A DNA stretch of 64,000 nt from Azolla caroliniana. Taxonomy: Eukaryota; Polypodiophyta. The stretch spans positions 2,108,001 through 2,172,000 of the forward strand of contig JBHGNT010000013.1 in assembly GCA_043228905.1 (NCBI GenBank). The letters run 5' to 3'. Of this stretch, positions 1 to 11,240 are shown piece after piece; position 1 is the stretch's first letter; every line of letters begins with the position of its first letter. Both the position numbers and the translations under genes were made by a program. Under the pieces are notes generated by a model that saw only the letters and a program-made list of their open reading frames with translations, was not told the origin of the DNA and made no database searches.

Positions 1-467
1 GAACTACTCTTTGTGGCCGCCTTCGTGTACAACATCCGGATGCCCGATTAAGTGGTTCTCGATCCAGTTGCATGGTTTTCTTCGACCATCAACATTGATT
101 GTAAGTCGAAGAAGGAAAGTGGTTTCTCCGGGTGCAAATTGCCATCTGGATTGGCCTGTACCGTTGTGCTAGACCACCGAGACAGATCTGAACCATCTCA
201 TCTTCGTCCACCGTCACATTGATAGACCCAAGCGCGTCACAAATCTCCTTTATCTTATTGGTATAGTCCATAACCGACATATCTCTTAGCCGGATGTTGT
301 TCAGGTCTTGTCAGAGCTCCACTTACGGGTTGTGGTGTTCGTGGCAAAAATCTTCCGAAGATTTTCCCAGGCCTCCTTTAGCATTTTTGCATCCTTGATG
401 TCGCCGAGCATCTGATCGTGCACACCAGACGCGAGGCATTACAATACTCGGGTCGCTCCTTGCTCCA
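1..467 (-). pseudogene. Ty1/copia gag fragment
   Basis: Read on the minus strand this segment encodes part of a copia Gag. The readable part (280-89) contains DYTNKIKEICDALGSI and MVQICLGGL, which matches the Gag of copia G at 29581-29830 in this window. Upstream (430-280) another frame gives KEAWENLRKIFA, so the frame is broken. The fragment stops at about 467, where LTR sequence of another element begins, and it runs off the left edge of the window. No zinc knuckle is left. It is a relic, not a working gene. Confidence 0.75.
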
Positions 468-862
468 TGCTTAAACTTTATGCTTTTCCTATCAAAAGAC
501 TATATGCTTTATTTAACATGCTTTTTCTAAAGTGATCATGCTTTTTCTAATTTGTGCGTTTTTTATTGACTATAGTGTTCATGCACGCTACATGTGCATG
601 TGTAGCTTTTTCTTTTATCATGCATTTTTCTAAAGTTTATCCTAGCGTGAACTTGCGTTTTTATGTGGAACATCTACTTTTTAACACTAATGAAATGCTA
701 GTGAAATGGTAAGAGATTACATTATTAACATGGAGGTGCAAGGTTCGAATCTTGCCCTATGCATGTAATGCTTAGTTTGATATTTTCTTCTTTTTTCTTC
801 ATATTTATTCAATCGGTTATTTTATATTATTTTCATGTAGTGTATTAAATACACTACGACAC
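468..862 (-). repeat. Partial LTR of gag-only retroelement (downstream copy)
   Basis: This is the reverse-complement equivalent of the 820-bp LTRs at 22655-23474 and 25526-26345, but only the outer half. It ends at 862 with the LTR terminus CACTACGACA, next to a G-rich purine tract when read on the minus strand. It includes the tRNA-like segment described separately. It is diverged from the 22.6-kb copies, so it is an older or different subfamily, also seen at 46285-46982. Confidence 0.8.
700..770 (+). other. tRNA-like (pol III box) segment inside LTR
   Basis: Within the LTR, on the strand opposite to element transcription, there is a B-box-like GGTTCGAATC in a hairpin with a perfect 5-bp stem (GCAAG/CTTGC) and an 8-nt loop. 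In the sister LTRs (22795-22862 and 25666-25733, minus strand) an A-box-like TAGCATAATGG lies about 35 bp upstream. The arrangement resembles the D and T arms of a tRNA or tRNA-derived SINE. There is no acceptor stem, so it is not a functional tRNA. Confidence 0.5.
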
Positions 863-1498
863 TCGCCCCCTCTGAACCCACACATCCTCCGGCATGTGCC
901 GAAGTTGTCGGTGATTGTTAGCCTTCTCCGTCAGGTCTCCGCCTGGTTGGTTTCGTCACTAGTCGTTTTCGGTTGCCGACTCCGTCTGTTCGCCGGTTTT
1001 CAGTTGCTTGCTCTACCCGGTTTCCGGTTACTGGCCCTCGTAATTCTTCTTTACTTGTAGTACCCTCCGTTTCTCTCGCAATGTCGACTTTGTCTCTCCA
1101 TTTCGAGCACAACCATTCTTTCCACCCAACCCATTTTCACCATCCGATCCACCATAGTCCTCGTGCTCTTCCTGAGCATAACCATTCATGTCTTGTCAAA
1201 TTTTCTTGGCCCGCTTGGTCCTTCTTATCCATGGTAGTGCCTTTCCTTCTTATCACTTGCAATCCTTCCGGTATCCCACATCGCATCATCTCTACCTTGT
1301 ATTCACGTAGATAGCGTGACACATCATTTCCGTTGAATTGCCCGTTTCGTTGCACAAACCACTCTACTGCCGACTTCTTCTCTGACATCGCACGTTGCTC
1401 TTGTTGCATCTGCTCAATCATCATCATCATTATGCTCATCGCCTCTTGTTGATTCTCCATCTCCTTGCCACCCGCTTTCACATCAGGCTCACCAAATG
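863..1498 (-). pseudogene. Deleted internal region of gag-only LTR element
   Basis: Minus-strand internal region between two partial LTRs. The part 1481-1137 encodes the start of the same Gag as 23513-25573 (MENQQEAMSI, then RNGQFNGNDVSRYLREYK and RCGIPEGLQV). It jumps directly to the C-terminal motif LWWIGW and, in another frame, CSKWRDKVDIA. About 1.5 kb of the middle found in the intact copy is missing. The 3' end has the purine-rich tract ahead of the LTR. It is a non-autonomous, decayed copy. Confidence 0.8.
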
Positions 1499-1855
1499 TG
1501 TCGTGCCTTTCAGCGCCAAATCGTTGCGTGAGTCGGGTGGGAACCGCTGGGGTTTTGGACTAGGAAGAGGAAGAATTTGAGACAAGTTTGTAGCTATGGA
1601 TAGATTATTAGAAAGAGAGATAGAAATTTCATGAATCCCACGAGTGTATTGTATTCGATTAATCAATATTTAGATAAGAATATGTATTTAGATTGAAAGA
1701 AAGAGATTAAAAAGAACTTGTGAATCCGACAAGTATAGATTATGTCGTGAATCCCACGAATATAGTTTGTTAATTGGTGTTTTAGGAAATATATCCAATT
1801 TCCAAATAATCCACACAATTATTACATTGTGCTCCCCATCCTTATATGGTGATGA
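1499..1855 (-). repeat. Partial LTR of gag-only retroelement (upstream copy), cut by copia C
   Basis: Reverse-complement equivalent of the 3' part of the 22655-23474 LTR; it begins TGTCGTGCC at 1499. Homology stops at 1855, where the LTR of copia C starts with TGTCAGG, so copia C inserted here. The rest of this LTR is not found on the far side of copia C, so that junction has been lost. Confidence 0.75.
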
Positions 1856-2619
1856 TGTCAGGAACTACACGCTCCCGTTGAACAACACTCGGCCACAACC
1901 GAGCGTAGAATAAAACACAGAAAACAGGGAATGGAAGCACAACACGATAGAGAGAAGAGTACACAGGATGTTTACGTGGAAAAGCCAAACTAGGGAAAAA
2001 CCACGGCAGCCCACAGGCTGCAAACTATCACTATGTTACAATGATTACAACAATGACCTCACGGAGGCAACGACCTCGTGCTCACGATCTTCGCCATAGG
2101 CGGTGGTTACAACAGAGGCAACAAACTCTTCCTCTCTCTCTCTCTCACTGTACACTATTACGCGCTCTCTCTTCTTGCACCAACAAGAATGACAACAACA
2201 CCACTCAAAAGTTTTCCCTAAGTCATATTTATACTAATATGACTTTTCGGCTATTTACAAATATAGCCACGATGGACTCTCAGAAACATATTTACAAATA
2301 TGTCTCTTCATCCGGTGAGCACTCCTCATCGGGCTTGCATCATCCGGTGCTTGCCGGGTACTCGTCATCCGGTTCTCTCCGGGTCTTCCGTTTCCGGGTA
2401 CTCCTCATCCGGTTCTCACCGGGTCTGCACCATCCGGCTCTCCGTAGCCGGGTACTCGTCATCCGGCTCTCACCGGGTCTTCGGTAGTTGGGTATTCTTC
2501 ATCCGGTTCTCACCGGCTCTTCCGTAGCCAGGTACTCTTCATCTGGTTTCGGCCTCGGGCGAGTTTCTCATCAGCACTGTTCTTCTCACTTCCCATCCGG
2601 AGGGACTTGTTTCCTAACA
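1856..2619 (-). repeat. 3' LTR of copia C
   Basis: Read on the minus strand the LTR starts TGTTAGGAAAC at 2619 and ends CCTGACA at 1856 (764 bp, TG...CA). A polypurine tract (GAAGGGGGAG, minus strand) lies just beyond 2620, between the LTR and the RNase H coding region. The 5' LTR of this element is not in the window because the 5' end is truncated near 16325. The LTR carries a minisatellite at about 2325-2550. Confidence 0.8.
2325..2550. repeat. Minisatellite in copia C LTR
   Basis: Imperfect tandem repeats built on CATCCGGTTCTCACCGGGT and CCGGGTACTCGTCATCCGG, with units of about 40-60 bp. Each unit contains CCGG/ACCGG inverted motifs, so the region can form GC-rich hairpins. It lies inside the LTR and is part of that element. 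Confidence 0.7.
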
Positions 2620-2629
2620 AACTCCCCCT

Positions 2630-3554
2630 TCACTCCAGCGTGGGATGTCTTACCAATCTGATCCGCTTTCGGCATGCTTCCAGCTTGTTGGGTATCAACA
2701 CTTTGGTCAACATATCTGACCCGTTCTCGGCCGTGTGGATCTTCGTCAGAACGAACTCCTGGTCATCTACTCTTTCCCGGATCCAGTGATACCTTCGTTG
2801 GATATGCTTCGTCCGGGAATGGTAGGCCGCATTCTTAGCAAGGTGGATGGCACTTTGATTGTCACAATAGAGCCGGTATTCATCTTGTCGGATACCGAGC
2901 TCTCCGATGAAGTCCTTCATCCATAGTATTTCCTTGCCGGCTTCCACAGCCGCCATGTACTCCGCCTCCGTCGTTGACAACGCAACCATCTCCTGCAGCC
3001 TCGACTGCCACGAAACAGCTTCCCCTGCATATGTCATTACATACCTGGATGTAGACCGGCTGGTATCCACATCAGCTGACATGTCCAAATCAGTAAAAGC
3101 GTCAAGTTGAGGTTTACCGGAGCCGAATCAGAGACACATGTTTGAAGTGCCCTTCAAGTACCGGAGTATCCATTTGACCGTGTTCCAGTGCTCCTTGCCG
3201 GGATTGCTCATAAACCGGCGCACCACTCCAACTGCGTATCCTATATCCGGTCGGGTACACACCATTGCATACATTAAGCTTCCGACGGCATAGGCATATG
3301 GAACCTTCATCATATCCGCCTTCTGTGCTTTCGTCTTCAGGCTTTGCTTACCGAATAACCTGTAGTTTGCCGGAAGTGTCAATCCGACCGGTTTCGCATC
3401 TGACATGTTGAACCGCTGAAGCACCTTTGTCATGTACTTCTCCTGTGACAACCACAACTGCTTCGTTGGCCGGTTCCAGATGATATGCATCCCCACCATC
3501 TGTCTTGCCGGACCCAAGTCTTTCATTGCAAAGGTTCGATTTAGAGCCTTCTTC
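2630..3554 (-). pseudogene. Copia C reverse transcriptase C-terminus and RNase H
   Basis: The 3526-3128 part encodes the end of a Ty1/copia reverse transcriptase domain (MKDLGPARQMVGMHI, then TRPDIGYAVGVVRRFMSNPG). The 3088-2630 part encodes RNase H (SWQSRLQEMVALSTTEAEY, LYCDNQSAIHLAKN). The frame breaks between them near 3100. The coding region continues on the far side of gypsy B at 13977, where KIRMLK precedes ALNRTFAMKDLG. It is a relic interrupted by the gypsy B insertion. Confidence 0.85.
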
Positions 3555-4021
3555 TGTTACCCGTTCCTTTGGGTGAACACCTTCGATAGATCTGCGGCTA
3601 TCGGTCTTCAAGGGCGTGGTACGTGAAGGCTCATAACAGAGGCGTCGAGAGAGATACAGGGCTCAAAGAGAAAACACTAGCGAGGTCTTGATAGACGTGG
3701 GCGGCGTTGCACTCATAGGTATGGATCAAAGCACAGACTCATGGAGCAAAATGGGCACAAATCAGATCTATTAAAATGACAGAAAAAGATTACAGAACAC
3801 GGCCTATGGCCGGTGACCTTACAAGTTTATCTAGTTACGATGGCCTAAGCTAGTGCTTCCGCCTATATTTTTCTTCTCTCCCCACTCTGAGGTACTGGTC
3901 CTCGTTTAAATAACTTTTCCCCTAATACACATCCGAGCCGTCGGTACCGTCGGTAGCCCGTGATACTCGGACTCGGCGTTTGCTAATTTCCTAATTTTAC
4001 ATTTCTGTCCTCTGGACAACA
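3555..4021 (-). repeat. 3' LTR of gypsy B
   Basis: 467-bp LTR, minus strand: starts TGTTGTCCAGAGGAC at 4021 and ends GGGTAACA at 3555. The same LTR occurs twice at the 5' end (12166-12623 and 13519-13976). The five bases outside (3550-3554, TCTTC) match those outside the 5' LTR (13977-13981, TCTTC), which is the target-site duplication in copia C. Confidence 0.9.
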
Positions 4022-4257
4022 CCTGGCACGCTTGTGGGACAGGACCTTGTCCGTCAGACCCACGACTTACAAAATACTAACAATATTACAAAAACTGCCT
4101 TTTAGGCATGATCCTCGTTTCATTCCTCTTTTAAGATGTCGAGGATGCTTTCGGGGTCCGGGGTGGTGGCAGGGTGGTCTGGTTGGACTGTCGGTGCGGG
4201 GGGTTGAGTTTGGTCCGGGGGTGTCATATCTTCTCTGGCGTGCGCCTCGGGTGCGGC
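4022..4257 (-). other. Gypsy B 3' untranslated spacer
   Basis: Sequence between the end of the extra ORF and the 3' LTR of gypsy B. It holds no ORF homologous to anything else here. It is moderately GC-rich. Confidence 0.5.
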
Positions 4258-6580
4258 CTATTCCTCTGGTGGGGGTGTGGGTTCGTGGGCGCTAACCTCT
4301 TCTTCGACAAGATCTAGTACTGTGGAGGCTTCCATGGGATGTCTGTTGGCCGAGGCAAGTTCCTCCTGTGCCGTGTCCGTGATCTCCTTGCTGGAAGGTT
4401 CTTCCTTCTGCTCTGTGGCTGTTGGAGGGCTGGTGGGAATGGCTGCGAGTCGTTCTCGTTCGAAGGCTTTTGCTTCCAGGCGAAACAACATCTGACCGTC
4501 ATTGAAGTCCTCCATTATTTGCTCGATTGTCGCGGTGTGAGATTTTGCCAAGGACTGGTAATCCTCGGTTAAATCTGCACACAGGTTTTGTATGCTGGCT
4601 TCGTCCATTTTGTAGAAGCCGCGGCCCTCCTTCCGTCGGTTCTCGGCGTCGGCGCGTAAAATATGCAATTTGGCAGCTTGGGCTGCCCATTCGTCTCCTG
4701 CATGACTTAATGTTTCCTCGACCTTTTTGGTAAGGTGCTGGCGTTGTTTCTCGATCAGTATTCTGATGCGTGTCTCATCCATGCAAGTCTATGCTCAGAT
4801 GGCTGCTAATTCCTGTTTTAAGTCGTCGACCTCGGCCTGAATCTTCTATGTTCTTAGCTCATAGATGGCTTGAGTGTTCTTTGCATCCGCGGTTACGAGC
4901 TGGAGAGCCTGCTCGTAACGCTTGGTGAGTTCTTCGGTGGCCTGCTCCCGTTCTTTTTGACACGTGGCCCTGGATTTGTTCCTGTTCGACGATTCTCTCT
5001 TCTTGTAGGGCGAAGTAGGAATCCGATAATGCGTCTTTTTGCTCTGAAAGTAGCTTGCATTTGATGAAAAACTCGTCAGCCATTTCTTTAAGGGTCGTAC
5101 GCTGACTCTGCAGCTCGGCATTCTCCGCGTTCATCCTCTCCTCCCGTTGGCGATTTCTTTCCTCCTGCCGCTGGTTCCAGTCTTTTGCATTGTCGAGCGC
5201 GGCTTGTAGGTCTAGAACCTCCTTCTCTTTCTTCACCACTGTGGCTGCGTATTCCTGCAGCTTACTTTTGAGTTCGGCTTCCTTGCCCGCGGCTTCCGCT
5301 TGTACCCGGCCCAGTGCTTCGTTCTGCTCGTGTATCCTTTGGTCGGCCATCTGCTTGGAAGCTTCTTCTTTTAGGCGAGCCATCGCCTCTTGATGTTGTT
5401 GTTCGTGTCTCTCGGTTCGCCGTTGTTCTTCTTTAAGCTCCGCACGGTAATCCCGGAGCGGGGGTTCTGTCTGGGTTGCCACCTCCTTGGGTGCACGAGG
5501 TGGTGGTATCTCGGTCTTCTCCATGGGCGTGGGCGCCTCGGTTGTTGTGCAGGCATCGACCATTTGTAATGAGTCCGTTTGTGTACTGGCCTGCACCGTC
5601 AGGATTGAGTCGGTGATGGTGCTTTCATCCATCATTGTTATGCGTGGAGGCGCTGGGAGGGCCTCGGTGGTCGTTACCGGAAGGCTCAAGAGTTGTTGTT
5701 CCGGCCGGTTTTGCTCCCAGGCTGCCAGCTTGTGGTTCGCAGCGTGCCATAATTCTATAGCCATCTTAGCCTGTTTTTGGGCTATTTTTATCTTTCGGGC
5801 CATGTCTTTAGCTGCCCGCGTAGTGCGATCCAGGTCCCGATATGCCTTGATAAGGGCCGTGTTCAACTCGGGGACCTCCATGAGGAGAGCAGCCTGTTTT
5901 GCTTGCTTCTTCCTCCCGATTTTTTGTAAAGCCCTATCCTCCTGGGGCTCAATTTCACCTATTAGCGCGCGTTGAATCATTTTTGTTTTGGCGTGCTCCT
6001 CCGCCATTCGAGCGGCTGCCGCGACTTGGGCTCTGGCGAGGAAGTCGACCAGCTCGAATGACGTACGGAGGCATAAGAGTGCACTAAATTCGTAAGCCTC
6101 CGCAGGGAGGTCCTTATACCCGAGGACTTCATCCTCCAAGATCTGCGTTGTCTGCCCATGCTCGATTGTTCCCTGGTTCAGCGATGCCTCCTCAGGGGTG
6201 ATGGTCAGGTTGCTCTGTCTGACAACTAAGGCTTGGTCCTGTTGTGGCTCTTTCTGTTCTTCCAAGGACTCGCGGTTGAGTCGTCTTCTCTTGCTTGGCT
6301 GTGTTTGGGGTTTCGGGGCCGGTAGTGTCGTTTCCTCCGCCTGCTTCCTTTTCTAGGGTCGTGGTGGTGCAACCTGTTGTGTGTTGGGGCGTGGACTAGG
6401 TCTTGGGGACGTTACCGAGGGACTCGACGTTGGCTGTCGAATGGTGACGTCATCGGCTGTGTTGTCTTCCGCGGCTACCTCATCCTCCGATTCTTGGCAG
6501 GTCTCGGAAACTGCCTTTTTTTGTTGGGGTTGGGTGGGTGGTGGTGCAGGTGTGGGGTTTTGGTTGGCCATAGGAGGTGA
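4258..6580 (-). pseudogene. Gypsy B extra ORF, coiled-coil part
   Basis: Minus-strand reading of two long segments (6265-4859 and 4782-4258) plus the Pro-rich start at 6571. The protein is rich in Glu, Gln, Ala, Lys and Arg with heptad-like spacing over about 400 residues, as expected of long coiled coils. The last part has EWAAQAAKLHILRADAENRR, homologous to WAQNAAELQLLRADMANRR encoded by gypsy A at 34743-34810. It lies downstream of integrase in the same sense. No signal peptide or membrane segment is visible. Frames are broken near 4840 and 6300. Function unknown. Confidence 0.75.
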
Positions 6581-6640
6581 AGGCGATGTGGGCTCCTCCC
6601 ATGCTTCGTGGCTGATGGCAACGAATTTCTCTCTGTGCCT

Positions 6641-7497
6641 TCATGGTGGTGGTGGGGACAGGAGTGTGCAAGGGGAAGGAAGAGAAGAGGGTGGGTATAG
6701 AACCATCAAAAAGTGGGTAAGAACAGACAACATCTTCTTACCGGACTGAAATGAAGCTAAGGCGGCGCGGAATCCCTCGCTTGTGATGATTCCCCAATCG
6801 ATTTTGTTTCCTTCATACGCGTTGATGATGATGGCTGCCTTGTTCTGCGGCATGCTCGTCGGGTTCGTATGTACGAACGCATACTCCATTAATATACGAG
6901 CAATCTCCCCGAAAGCTTTGTTGGGACCGCCATACGTGCGATAGGCCTTCCCTGGCTGAGTACTCACCGAAATACGCCTTCATCTTTGATGCCGGGGGTA
7001 TGTCGACCTCATGGTCCCCTCCCCGTTGCAGGTCCAAAACAACCCGAAGCACGTTGTTGGTGATGGCTTCGGGACTTATACGTTTAGCCACAGTTTGGGC
7101 ATCTGGGTGTGCGGGGGGCATCGATGATCTTTAGGTAACCGCCCATTCCTCATTCCTAGAGCCAGGCGCGGGTTTCTGTTGAGGCGGTAAGAGGCATGGT
7201 GGAGATGGAGACGGGGTTCGACTGTGTGGAAGCGTGAAGAAGAGTGATGAGGCGAGGGCGAGACACAGGAGGAACAGCAAGAAGGGGAAGTCCAGCAGAG
7301 GGGTTATGAGAGCGAAAGAGGGCTTGAGAGAAAGAGCGTTTAGCGTGATGAGGGCGAGACGGGGTTTCTGAGCTTGAGAGCGATGGAGATGGGGAGCGAT
7401 AATGGTCTGTGCTGCGTTTTGGAAACGGTTTTAGTAACTTACTCCTAGGGTTTTGTGCCTGAAGCGAATCTTGAAGATTCTGAGTCGTGGGTGCCAT
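6641..7497 (-). pseudogene. Gypsy B extra ORF, N-terminal globular part
   Basis: Minus-strand segments 7497-7156, 7121-6813 and 6967-6641 give a Ser/Pro-rich start, then a globular region (ISPEAITNNVLRVVLDL, FGEIARILMEYAFVH, PQNKAAIIINAYEGNKIDWG). Gypsy A has the same domain at 27904-28416 (FLEIARVLHEYGHVYRRPPV, PQNRAGMIIATYEG). It resembles what is sometimes called a putative plant transposon protein domain; that name is from memory and unchecked. One frameshift lies near 6960. Promoter and start are not established. Confidence 0.7.
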
Positions 7498-7824
7498 AAT
7501 AAGTGACTCGCACCACGTGTCCTGAAGGTGAGTGGGGTGCTTCTAGTGCTTTGCATGTGCTTAAATAGGTACTAACTGAGTGGTGGCGAGGGGTGCTCCT
7601 AAATTGTGGGTGCCTAGGTGGGTGGTGTAGGTGTAGCTAATCAGTGGCTAAACTATGGTTAATCCTACCTACTACTACTTTTATTAATTTCAAGAAGGTG
7701 GGTGAGTCCTTATTCAGGGGGACACGTAGCGTCCTCCGTGGTGGTCTCCCGAGACTTGTTTGTGCCGTGTGGCTCGGTAAACGGGTTGGGTGGTGTAGGC
7801 CCTCGATATGGTCGAAGTCGGAAA
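7498..7824 (-). other. Gypsy B spacer between integrase and extra ORF
   Basis: No homologous coding segment found. It probably holds the leader of the extra ORF or degraded integrase tail. Confidence 0.4.
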
Positions 7825-9155
7825 CTATTGGCCCAGCTTTTGATAGTGTCGCCGGCGAGTGTGCCAAGCTGGAACGTCCCGTTGAACTCGTCGATAATCT
7901 AGAATGGACCGGTCCACCGAAATCTTAATTTTCCCGGCATTGACCCGAGTCGTGTTTGGAAAAGAAGAACTGGTTTGCCGATGGTGAGCTCCTTCTCCAG
8001 GCCGTGTCGATGTCGATCCACAAAAGCCTTGCATTACCGTTGGCGTTGTTCGAGCTGGGCCATACTCTCTATCCTATCTTCGCCGAGTTCGAGAAGTTGT
8101 TCCAGCTGGGATTGCTCGGATTGGGCCTCGGGGAGCCAGGCATTGACTTGAACTCGGAGGCTCGGGACTCGAAACTCGACGGGCATTACGGCTTCTAACC
8201 CGAACGCCATTCGAAAGGGGGTCGATTGGATGCTTGTTTTGAAAGTCATACGATACGCCCACAACGCGCTCTGGAGTTTGTCATCCCAATCGGTCTTTTT
8301 TTCATTAACGATCGTCTTTAGTATGGTTTGGAGGATTTTATTGGTCGATTCCGCCAAGCCGTTCGCCTGCGGGTAGTATGGTGTGCTTTTCTTGTGCACC
8401 ACCGCGTAGTGGTGTGTAAGCTCACGTATTATATGATTGATGAAGTGCCCACCTTGATCACTAACGAGCTTGATTGGGCATCCGTAACGGCACCAGAGGT
8501 GCTCGTACACGAATTTAGCCATAGATGCCGCCGTGTTATCTTGGAGTGCCTTAGCCTCGACCCATTTGGTGCAGTAATCCATGGCAACGATAATATACCT
8601 ATTCCCTGTTCGGGCCGCGGATGGTTTGAAAGGGCCTACAAAATCCAAACCCCATTTTTGAAATGGGTCCAACGGAAGAATCGGCTGGTGTGGCATCCGT
8701 GACTGTTCCATTGGTTGCCCCAGACGTTGGCACAAATCGCACTACCGGCAAAACTCGTGAGCGTCTTTCTTCGTTGTCGGCCACCAGAATCCACTTTGCC
8801 AAACTTTCCTTGCCGTGGAATCCCCGGCGTAGTGCCCCCCAGCTACTCCCTGGTGGGCTTCCTGAAGAACGACGTTCTTCTCGAATTGCCGAATCGCTCG
8901 GCGCCATATGCCGTCCGAGCCTTTGTGGTAGAGATTGTCCGAGACGAGGCAAAAATTCCGGCTACGCACTGCTAGGCGTTTTCTCGTGTCAAGAGTCATG
9001 TGCTCGGGGGGTACACCGGTAGTGAGAAAATGGGTCATCTCCGTGATCCATTCATCTCCGTTATCGTCTGGTATCGTCGTCAGGTTAAATAGGCTGGCGT
9101 CCGGTAGCTCGTCGTACGTTGTTTTCGCCGGTTCTCCTGACTCAAGACGACTCAA
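7825..9155 (-). pseudogene. Gypsy B integrase
   Basis: Minus strand. 9155-8742 gives the zinc-binding region (LYHKGSDGIWRRAI, GVAGGHYAGDSTARKVWQSG). 8735-8034 gives the catalytic core: [38 protein letters not shown] and QANGLAESTNKILQ supply the D, D and E of the DD35E triad. The frame changes near 8740. After 8034 only weak C-terminal sequence remains. Closest relative in the window is the integrase of gypsy A (76% or so by eye over the core). No chromodomain is seen. Confidence 0.9.
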
Positions 9156-9197
9156 GTAGTCGGCGACAGCATGTTGTACCCCGGGTTGATGTTGAAT

Positions 9198-10367
9198 CTA
9201 GAAATCAAACTTTTGTAGTAGGAGCATCCACCGAGCCAACCGTCCGGTAAGGGCTTGCTTATTGACCAAATAAAGAAGGGCCGAGTGATCCATGTGAAAG
9301 GTAAATTTTCGGCCCAAGAGGTAATGCCGAAATTTATTGATGCTATAAATCATACCGAGGGCCTCCCGCTCGGTAGTGGAGTAATTCTTTTCCGCAGTCG
9401 AGAGCTGTCGGCTGGCGTAGTACACGGGCCTATACCAATTCGGGGGTGTGCATTGCATCAGGGCACTTCCGATGGCGATGTCCGAAGCATCTACGAAGAC
9501 ATGAAACGGTTCGGACCAAACCGGAGACTGGACCACTGGGGCATGTGACAGCATTCGTTTCAGGGTCTGATAGGCCGTGTCCTCAATTGACGTCCATTGG
9601 AAAGGAAGGCGATGGACTGCCGTGTGTAAGGGTGTCGCGAAATCGGCCAGGTGTCGTATCATTCGGTTGTGCCACCGGATCTGTCCCAAAAAATGGCTTA
9701 GTGCCTTAGCGTTCGAGGGTGCGGTGGCATTCAGGATTGCCTTTACTTTATCCGGGTGCATAGCGATGCCTTCTTGACTGACAATGTGGCCGAGAAGTTT
9801 GCCACTGGTGACTAAGAACACGCATTTCGCCGGGTTTAAACTCAATCGAGTTTGGCGACATCGGTCCAGGCAGAGTCGTAACTGGGTCATGTGTTCCCGT
9901 CGATGGCCATACACGGCGAAATCGTCGAGAAAGACTTGCATGAACGCCGGGATGTAGTCATGAAAGATTTCGGTGATGATGCGCTAGAACGTAGCCAGCG
10001 CCGTTTTTAGACCGAACATCATAACTTCTGCTACAAAAACACCCCATTCCGTGACGAAAGCTGTTTTCTCCTGATCCTCCGGGTGCATTCTTATCTGGGT
10101 ATAGACGCTAAACCCGTCGAGGAAACTGTAGCATTCGTGGCCGGCTACCGTGTCGAGGACGCTATCTGTGAATGGGAGAGGGAAACCGTCGGTAACTATT
10201 GCCGCGTTAAGCTTCCGATAGTCGACGCAGACGCGGATTTTTCCGTTCTTCTTTGGGACCACTACGATTGGGCTCAACCATGTAGCCCGTTTAACAGGGC
10301 GAATGAAGCCCACTCGGAGTAGTTTGTCAATTTCCTCTTTGACTTTAGCAGCATAGTTGGGGTTCAT
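9198..10367 (-). pseudogene. Gypsy B reverse transcriptase and RNase H
   Basis: Minus strand. 10367-9984 starts MNPNYAAKVKEEIDKLLRVG, then VVPKKNGKIRVCVDYRKLNA. A TAG at 9986-9984 stands where gypsy A has Gln in TFQRII (CAG to TAG). 9941-9198 continues with MQVFLDDFAVYG (catalytic Asp pair in a FLDD version of the YxDD box), LLGHIVSQEGIA, and the RNase H core FHVFVDASDIAIGSALMQ. It is almost full length, with only a few breaks. Lineage by motif: a non-chromodomain gypsy similar to Phygy/Selgy-like elements of non-seed plants (inference). Confidence 0.9.
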
Positions 10368-10421
10368 CTTGTAGCGCCTCTGCTGAACCGGCCGAGTGTC
10401 GGGTAAGATGTGAATTTGATG

Positions 10422-11240
10422 TTAGTAGTATTGAGGATCCAGCCCCTTCATATCGGTGTAAGACCAAGCGAAAACATCCTGGTAGTCGGTGAGTAATTTT
10501 ACGAGGCATGCCCGTTCTCCGGTTGGTAGATTATTGGCAATTTGTCCCGTATGGGGATTCTCGTCCGAACCGAGGTTTATTGTTTCCAGGATTGATGCTT
10601 TCACTCGTTGTGAAATGGAGAGTTCGCGTTCGAAAGCCTCCCGAGCATGACGTAGCTCGGCAATCGTGGTTGCATCTGGTTCCTCTTGGGGTGGTGACTC
10701 CTCCGTGACTTCCTCGTCTTTAGATGGCTCGATGGTTGGTAAGGCATTGATTTCGAAGAGAGGGATGATCGTGGGATGATCATCTAGGAAGTCATCGACC
10801 TCCTCATCGGCCAACCCGTCGAGCATATGAACCCCTTCCGCGTATAACGGTGAAGTGTTGAGGGCGACGGGGACTCGTTCTTCAGTGATGATTCGGACTT
10901 TTGTCTTTCCTCTTCGGAACGAGATCATGTTGCGTTGCCAATGTTGGTTGATATTTGTTGTACGCAACCATGGTCGACCTAGTAACATTGGGTAGGCGCC
11001 TTGTGTCTCCAGTCGTAGCACGACAGCCGAGATCGTGAACATGTGGCCTCCGAGTGTGAAGTCGAGATGGCGGATTAAACCAATGGGGTGAACGGAGCGG
11101 GTGTCGGCCATCCGAAGCCAAAAGGGGCATGGTTCCCATTGATTCAAGCCTAGGTTGAGACACGTTGACTCGCTAATAACGTTTACGCCGGATCCGCCAT
11201 CGATGATGCATCTGTGCAGGTCTTGTCCCTTAATGATGAT
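10422..11240 (-). pseudogene. Gypsy B protease and linker to reverse transcriptase
   Basis: Minus strand. Near 11215-11175 the retropepsin-like motif IIDGGSGVNVIS appears, where a DGG triplet stands in place of the usual DTG/DSG; gypsy A has the same motif (VIDGGSRVNVIS), so it is a lineage trait. Then QWEPCPFWLRMADTRSV, GAYPMLLGRPWLR and an acidic linker ending VFAWSYTDMKGLDPQYY, which leads into the reverse transcriptase. Confidence 0.85.

Noticed and set aside
700-770. Functional tRNA gene
   Set aside because: Only box-like motifs and a T-arm-like hairpin; no acceptor stem or anticodon arm, and it recurs in every LTR of the family.
5487-5975. 162-codon plus-strand ORF and other plus ORFs in 4-12 kb
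   Set aside because: Shadows of the minus-strand gypsy B genes; no motifs and no independent support.
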